The notes beneath the pieces are model-generated. The model made no database searches. It was not told the origin of the DNA and was given only the letters and a program-made list of their open reading frames with translations. This document shows positions 6,442-9,421 of a DNA stretch of 9,421 bases, piece after piece. Each line of letters begins with the position of its first letter. Position 1 is the first letter of the stretch. Made by a program: the position numbers and the translations under genes. This stretch comes from Chitinophagaceae bacterium (lineage in GTDB: Bacteria > Bacteroidota > Bacteroidia > Chitinophagales > Chitinophagaceae). The stretch spans positions 1-9,421 of the forward strand of contig JAJAZO010000130.1 of NCBI GenBank assembly GCA_026785745.1. Reading direction: 5' to 3'.

Positions 6442-6485
6442 CTTTATATATCTCTTTAATACCTTCACCGACTAATAACTCTACT

Positions 6486-6836
6486 ATGCAATTAACGGCA
6501 AAACTCATTCAGGTTCTCCCGCTGCAAACCGGGACCGGCAAAAATGGTCAGTGGAAAAAGCAGGATATTATTATGGAAACAGAGGGGCAGTTTCCTAAAA
6601 AGGTTTGTATCTCCATCTGGGGCGATAAAATAAATGAAAGCCAGTTACAGATTGGTTCACAACTCGCCATTTCATTTGATGTGGAAAGCAGGGAATACAA
6701 TGGCAAATGGTACACCGATGTAAAAGCCTGGAAAATAGAAGCTGCCAGTGCTGCAAAAAATACTACTGCTGCTGTGGATGGGCAGGAATATTTTGATGAA
6801 GGGCAAATGGAGAATAAGGAAGATTTACCTTTTTAA
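6486..6836 (+). CDS. DUF3127 family protein, OB-fold-like, with SSB-like tail
   Basis: 116 residues. The first ~85 match the DUF3127 pattern: MQLTAKLIQVLPLQTGTG, NGQWKKQDIIMETEG, FPKKVCISIWGDKI (35-48), and SFDVESREYNGKWYTDVKAWKIE (63-85). These proteins are typical of Bacteroidota and are predicted to have an OB fold similar to single-stranded DNA-binding proteins. Residues 86-108 are a low-complexity linker and the C-terminus is acidic, ending KEDLPF, which closely resembles the D-(I/L)-P-F tip by which bacterial SSB recruits repair and replication proteins. DNA binding and partner recruitment are therefore plausible but inferred. The ATG at 6486 is preceded by an A/T-rich leader. The gene is convergent with rpoN, with a heptamer-repeat region between them. 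Confidence 0.9.
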   Translation: MQLTAKLIQVLPLQTGTGKNGQWKKQDIIMETEGQFPKKVCISIWGDKINESQLQIGSQLAISFDVESREYNGKWYTDVKAWKIEAASAAKNTTAAVDGQEYFDEGQMENKEDLPF

Positions 6837-6871
6837 AAGGAACAAGGTGCAAGGCACAGGGTACAAGAGAT
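6837..6871 (+). repeat. Array of degenerate 7-bp repeats (AAGGnnC type), left arm
   Basis: Five gap-free 7-mers start at the base right after the TAA stop: AAGGAAC, AAGGTGC, AAGGCAC, AGGGTAC, AAGAGAT (the last two more degenerate). The first 21 bp (6837-6857) are the inverted copy of 6921-6941 with a single mismatch, giving a long stem around a 63-nt spacer. Confidence 0.75.
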
Positions 6872-6920
6872 AATACGGAAGAAGTGAATGTCTTATTGAT
6901 TCTATAATTTTTTGTGTTTT

Positions 6921-6941
6921 GTTCCTTGCACCTTGTTCCTT
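6921..6941 (-). repeat. Array of degenerate 7-bp repeats (AAGGnnC type), right arm, inverted
   Basis: Read on the minus strand, three gap-free units AAGGAAC (6935-6941), AAGGTGC (6928-6934), AAGGAAC (6921-6927) start 3 bases after the rpoN stop codon. A weak fourth unit, AAAACAC, occupies 6914-6920. On the minus strand, the left arm is followed by TTTT (6834-6837 region), so this stem may terminate rpoN transcription. Confidence 0.75.
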
Positions 6942-6944
6942 CTT

Positions 6945-8453
6945 CTACAGCTCCTTTCTAAGCCGTGCCACCGGCACATTCAACTGCTCCCGGTATTTGG
7001 CCACGGTACGGCGGGCAATATTGTAGCCTTTTTCCTGTAGCAACTCAGTTAGTCGTTCATCACTCAGCGGATGTTTTTTATCTTCTGCTTCTATCAGGTT
7101 GCTGAGTATTTTCTTTACTTCCCTGGTAGATACTTCTTCACCGCTGTCGGTGCTTAATGATTCACTAAAGAAGAATTTCAAACGATAGGTACCAAATTCT
7201 GTTTGTACAAACTTACTGTTAGCTACCCGGCTTACCGTTGAAATATCAAGATTGGTTTTTTCCGCAATGTCTTTTAATATCATCGGGTTCAGCTCCGTTT
7301 CATCACCAGTAAGAAAAAAACTGTACTGGTGTTCCATAATGGCATTCATGGTACTGAGCAATGTATGCTGCCGTTGTTTAATGGCATCAATAAACCACTT
7401 GGCCGAATCAATTTTTTGTTTGATAAAAAGTACCGCCTCTTTTTGCCGCTTATCTTTTTTAGCACCCCGGTCATATTCTTTCAGCATGTCCCGGTAGCCT
7501 TCGCTGATGCGGAGTTCGGGGGCATTTCGGCTGTTGAGTGTCAGTTCTAATTTTCCTGCATTATTGTTGATAAAGAAATCGGGAACCACATAGTTTTCGG
7601 CTTTGTGTGCTTCGCCAACTGTGCCGCCCGGTTTAGGATTGAGCCGGATAATTTGGTGCATTACTTCCCGCAACTGATCATCGTCAATATTCAGCCCCCG
7701 CTGTATTTTTTCGTAGTGTTTTTTGGTAAACTCATCAAAGTATTTGGTAATAGCTTTAATGGCAATATCAACCGGCTTGCCATTTCCGTCAGGCTGGCGG
7801 GCCTCATCTTTCAACCGGTAGAGTTGCAGTAATAAACATTCCTGCAAATTCCGGGCAGCCACTCCCGCCGGATCGAATAACTGAATTTTCCGGATGATGG
7901 CTTCCACTTCTTCATTAGTAGCAGTAATATTTTGCCGGAAAGCAAGGTCATCTACAATAGCAGATGTTTCTCTTCTTAAATATCCATCCTCATCTATGCT
8001 GCCGATTATTTGTTCGGCAATTACCTGTTCGTTCTCTTCTAACTTCAGCAGGCCAAGCTGGTTAATCAGCAGTTCGTAGAAACTGGTTTCTGTTTTAAAT
8101 GGCAACTGGCGGCCTTCGTCTTCTTCGGGGTAATTATCATCTTTTAATTTATAATCACCCACTTCATCATCGCCTTCACTCACATATTCGCTTACGTCAA
8201 TGTTTTCATATTCATCATTACTGCCGTCCTGCTCTTCATATTCTTCTTCGCCGGTTTCGGTAAACTCATCTTTCATCTCATCGGCATCCTCATGTTTGTC
8301 TTCATCCAGCTCCAGGGCGGGGTTTTCTTCCATTTCCTCTTTAATCCGAACTTCCAAACTGGCCGTAGGTACCTGCAGCAGTTTCATCAGTTGAATCTGC
8401 TGGGGCGACAGTTTTTGAAGCATCCGCTGCTGTAAGCTTTGGCTAAGGGCCAT
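6945..8453 (-). CDS. rpoN: RNA polymerase sigma-54 factor
   Basis: 502 residues, full length for sigma-54. Region I at the N-terminus is a Gln/Leu-rich activator-interaction segment (SQSLQQRMLQKLSPQQIQLMKLLQVP) followed by a MEENPALEL stretch. Region II is a long acidic linker (about 50-115, very rich in Glu and Asp). The core-binding domain follows (for example QIIGSIDEDGYL and LFDPAGVAARNLQECLLLQL). The DNA-binding part contains the helix-turn-helix LKDIAEKTNLDISTVSRVAN, then FVQTEFGTYRLKFFFSES, and the diagnostic RpoN box ARRTVAKYR at 480-488. The protein directs RNA polymerase to -24/-12 promoters and needs an ATPase enhancer-binding activator; none is encoded in this window. The gene stands alone, convergent with the DUF3127 gene and divergent from the secreted-protein gene. 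Confidence 0.97.
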   Translation of the reverse strand: MALSQSLQQRMLQKLSPQQIQLMKLLQVPTASLEVRIKEEMEENPALELDEDKHEDADEMKDEFTETGEEEYEEQDGSNDEYENIDVSEYVSEGDDEVGDYKLKDDNYPEEDEGRQLPFKTETSFYELLINQLGLLKLEENEQVIAEQIIGSIDEDGYLRRETSAIVDDLAFRQNITATNEEVEAIIRKIQLFDPAGVAARNLQECLLLQLYRLKDEARQPDGNGKPVDIAIKAITKYFDEFTKKHYEKIQRGLNIDDDQLREVMHQIIRLNPKPGGTVGEAHKAENYVVPDFFINNNAGKLELTLNSRNAPELRISEGYRDMLKEYDRGAKKDKRQKEAVLFIKQKIDSAKWFIDAIKQRQHTLLSTMNAIMEHQYSFFLTGDETELNPMILKDIAEKTNLDISTVSRVANSKFVQTEFGTYRLKFFFSESLSTDSGEEVSTREVKKILSNLIEAEDKKHPLSDERLTELLQEKGYNIARRTVAKYREQLNVPVARLRKEL

Positions 8454-8474
8454 AGTTCGTTTAGTTTTTATTTA

Positions 8475-8502
8475 CACTACGAAGCTGCAAAGCGAAGTAG
8501 TG
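8475..8502 (-). other. Possible small hairpin in the rpoN leader
   Basis: CACTAC (8475-8480) and GTAGTG (8497-8502) can pair in the predicted rpoN leader, enclosing a 16-nt loop with repeated GAAGC/GCGAA words. The stem is only 6 bp, so this is weak. Confidence 0.25.
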
Positions 8503-8538
8503 GTGGAAAGGCGGTTATTAAAAATTTCGGGATTTGCA

Positions 8539-8568
8539 CAAAAATAATGCCGTAAATTTAAATGCAAA
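8539..8568 (-). promoter_or_regulatory. Bacteroidota-type promoter for rpoN
   Basis: On the minus strand, TTTG (CAAA at 8565-8568) is followed after 18 bp by TATTTTTG (8539-8546), a perfect TAnnTTTG box. It predicts a start near 8532 and a leader of about 78 nt before the rpoN ATG. The spacing is slightly shorter than the usual 19-21 bp. Confidence 0.5.
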
Positions 8569-8578
8569 TTAAGTAAGT

Positions 8579-9055
8579 ATGTGGCAACGTCTTTATTTTT
8601 TTCTTGTTGTGTTCCTGTTAATGTTTTCGGGAGATATTTTTGGGCAAACAAGAATAGTTGGGGATACTCTTTTTCTTACTGATTGGGTATGCGTAGGACA
8701 TCCGAACGACAGTTTGGGCAAAAAGCAGGATTGCCTTAAATACATTATAGTAAAACCCAATGATCATATTAAGCTGCCAATTGATATGGAAAAGCTGAGA
8801 AACTTTGACTTCGAAAAACAACTCCGCTTAGATTATCAGACCAAAGACTCACCTGCAAGTAAAAAATTGCCATTGCCATTTTTACTTTTTAAACCAACAA
8901 TCACACCCTCCTCTTACACTAATAATCTTGGCTTTTTCTGCAAAAAAGAATTGCAGTTGGATAAAATAACTGCTGTACCTGTTCGCTTCCGGCTTGGATC
9001 ATTGGAATATGTAAACTGGTTGGAAGAAAAGCCTAATGCGGTAAAACCGAGATAA
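8579..9055 (+). CDS. Secreted protein of unknown function
   Basis: 158 residues. The N-terminus (LYFFLVVFLLMF, ending GDIFGQ at about 23) is a Sec signal peptide, so the mature protein of ~135 residues should be periplasmic or exported; there is no lipobox. The mature part is mixed, with many predicted strands and three cysteines (38, 52, 121). It ends in a segment VPVRFRLGSLEYVNWLEEKP that looks conserved-domain-like, but I do not recognise the family. No catalytic motif is evident. The ATG at 8579 was chosen because it directly precedes the signal peptide. The gene is divergent from rpoN across 125 bp. The stop codon is 5 bp from the convergent aminotransferase stop, leaving no room for a separate terminator. 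Confidence 0.75.
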   Translation: MWQRLYFFLVVFLLMFSGDIFGQTRIVGDTLFLTDWVCVGHPNDSLGKKQDCLKYIIVKPNDHIKLPIDMEKLRNFDFEKQLRLDYQTKDSPASKKLPLPFLLFKPTITPSSYTNNLGFFCKKELQLDKITAVPVRFRLGSLEYVNWLEEKPNAVKPR

Positions 9056-9060
9056 GATAA

Positions 9061-9421
9061 TTACAAGGACACCGACTGCTCACTTAGCACCTTCTTAATC
9101 ACAGCTACTATTCTCTCTCCTTTCTCCTTTATCTGTTCTTCACTCCACACTAAGCTGATAGCAGTAGAAATACAACGACCCATCACTGCATCGCTGGCAG
9201 CAAAATCTTTGGATGCATGATGAACAACCTGTGCTTTTAAATCTGGATGCAATGAATTTAAAGTGATCGAATTTTTAAGATGGTCCCATTTGCGGATATA
9301 ATGCCAATTATTATCAAACCAGTAAAAATTACCGGCTAATATTCCCTGTGCTTTTAATTCATTGACAACAGCCCTTGTTATTTCCTGCGTTGGCAGAAAC
9401 CAGCTTACAAAACTGTAACTG
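9061..9421 (-). CDS. DegT/DnrJ/EryC1/StrS-type aminotransferase, C-terminal part
   Basis: The minus frame is open from the window edge to the TAA at 9061-9063 (119 residues plus one base), so only the C-terminus is visible; a TTG at 9250-9252 is not the real start. The visible part reads SYSFVSWFLP..., then GNFYWFDNNWHYIRKWDHLK, then AVMGRCISTAISLVWSEEQI and EKGERIVAVIKKVL. This fits the small domain of PLP-dependent sugar aminotransferases, which end with a conserved substrate-facing segment and an ...EEQI...I...I..VL helix. Members transfer amino groups to keto sugars for surface polysaccharides; the NNWHYIRKWDH stretch recalls the KdnA-like subgroup (8-amino-3,8-dideoxy-octulosonate synthesis), but that is a guess from memory. 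The PLP lysine lies outside the window. No partner gene is visible. Confidence 0.75.
   Translation of the reverse strand, partial: SYSFVSWFLPTQEITRAVVNELKAQGILAGNFYWFDNNWHYIRKWDHLKNSITLNSLHPDLKAQVVHHASKDFAASDAVMGRCISTAISLVWSEEQIKEKGERIVAVIKKVLSEQSVSL

Noticed and set aside
8200..8394. Serine-rich plus-strand ORF
   Set aside because: It is the reverse complement of the acidic Glu/Asp-rich linker of sigma-54; the Ser richness is an artefact of GAA/GAT codons read backwards.

Overview
The window looks like chromosomal DNA of a Bacteroidota bacterium, most likely of the Chitinophagaceae lineage. The evidence is A+T-leaning DNA, starts without Shine-Dalgarno sequences, promoter boxes of the Bacteroidota type (TTG ... 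TAnnTTTG), and characteristic families: DUF3127, a WD40-type caspase-like protein, DHHW acetyltransferase-like proteins and a glucosaminidase with the CKNC pattern. The family-level placement is an inference from gene content.

Layout from left to right. (1) The 3' end of a caspase-like (C14) peptidase gene on + meets a PAP2-like membrane protein on -. (2) A small secreted glucosaminidase-domain protein on + is followed by a convergent intergenic region. That region holds a strong bidirectional hairpin terminator between two inverted arrays of degenerate 7-mers. (3) A minus-strand operon reads MBOAT O-acyltransferase (AlgI-like), then a membrane-anchored DHHW protein (AlgJ-like), then a second DHHW protein that is a lipoprotein paralogue of the first. 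The last two are coupled by a TAATG overlap. Together they look like an envelope or exopolysaccharide O-acetylation module. (4) Upstream of the MBOAT gene, on the same strand, are a 75-residue protein and the remnant of a nucleotidyltransferase gene. Only its first ~27 and last ~17 codons survive, out of frame with each other, so this looks like a decayed two-gene module. (5) A DUF3127 OB-fold protein with an SSB-like acidic tail (+) and sigma-54 rpoN (-) face each other tail to tail. They are separated by a second pair of inverted heptamer arrays that begin right after each stop codon. (6) A secreted protein of unknown function (+) is followed by the C-terminal part of a DegT/DnrJ/EryC1/StrS aminotransferase (-), cut by the window edge.

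The most unusual points are: the two inverted arrays of 7-bp repeats, in different sequence families, placed just after the stop codons of convergent genes; the tandem DHHW duplication in which one copy lost its N-terminal module and exchanged a transmembrane anchor for a lipobox; and the internally deleted nucleotidyltransferase with an apparently intact upstream partner. No tRNA, rRNA, CRISPR array, insertion sequence or attachment site was recognised.
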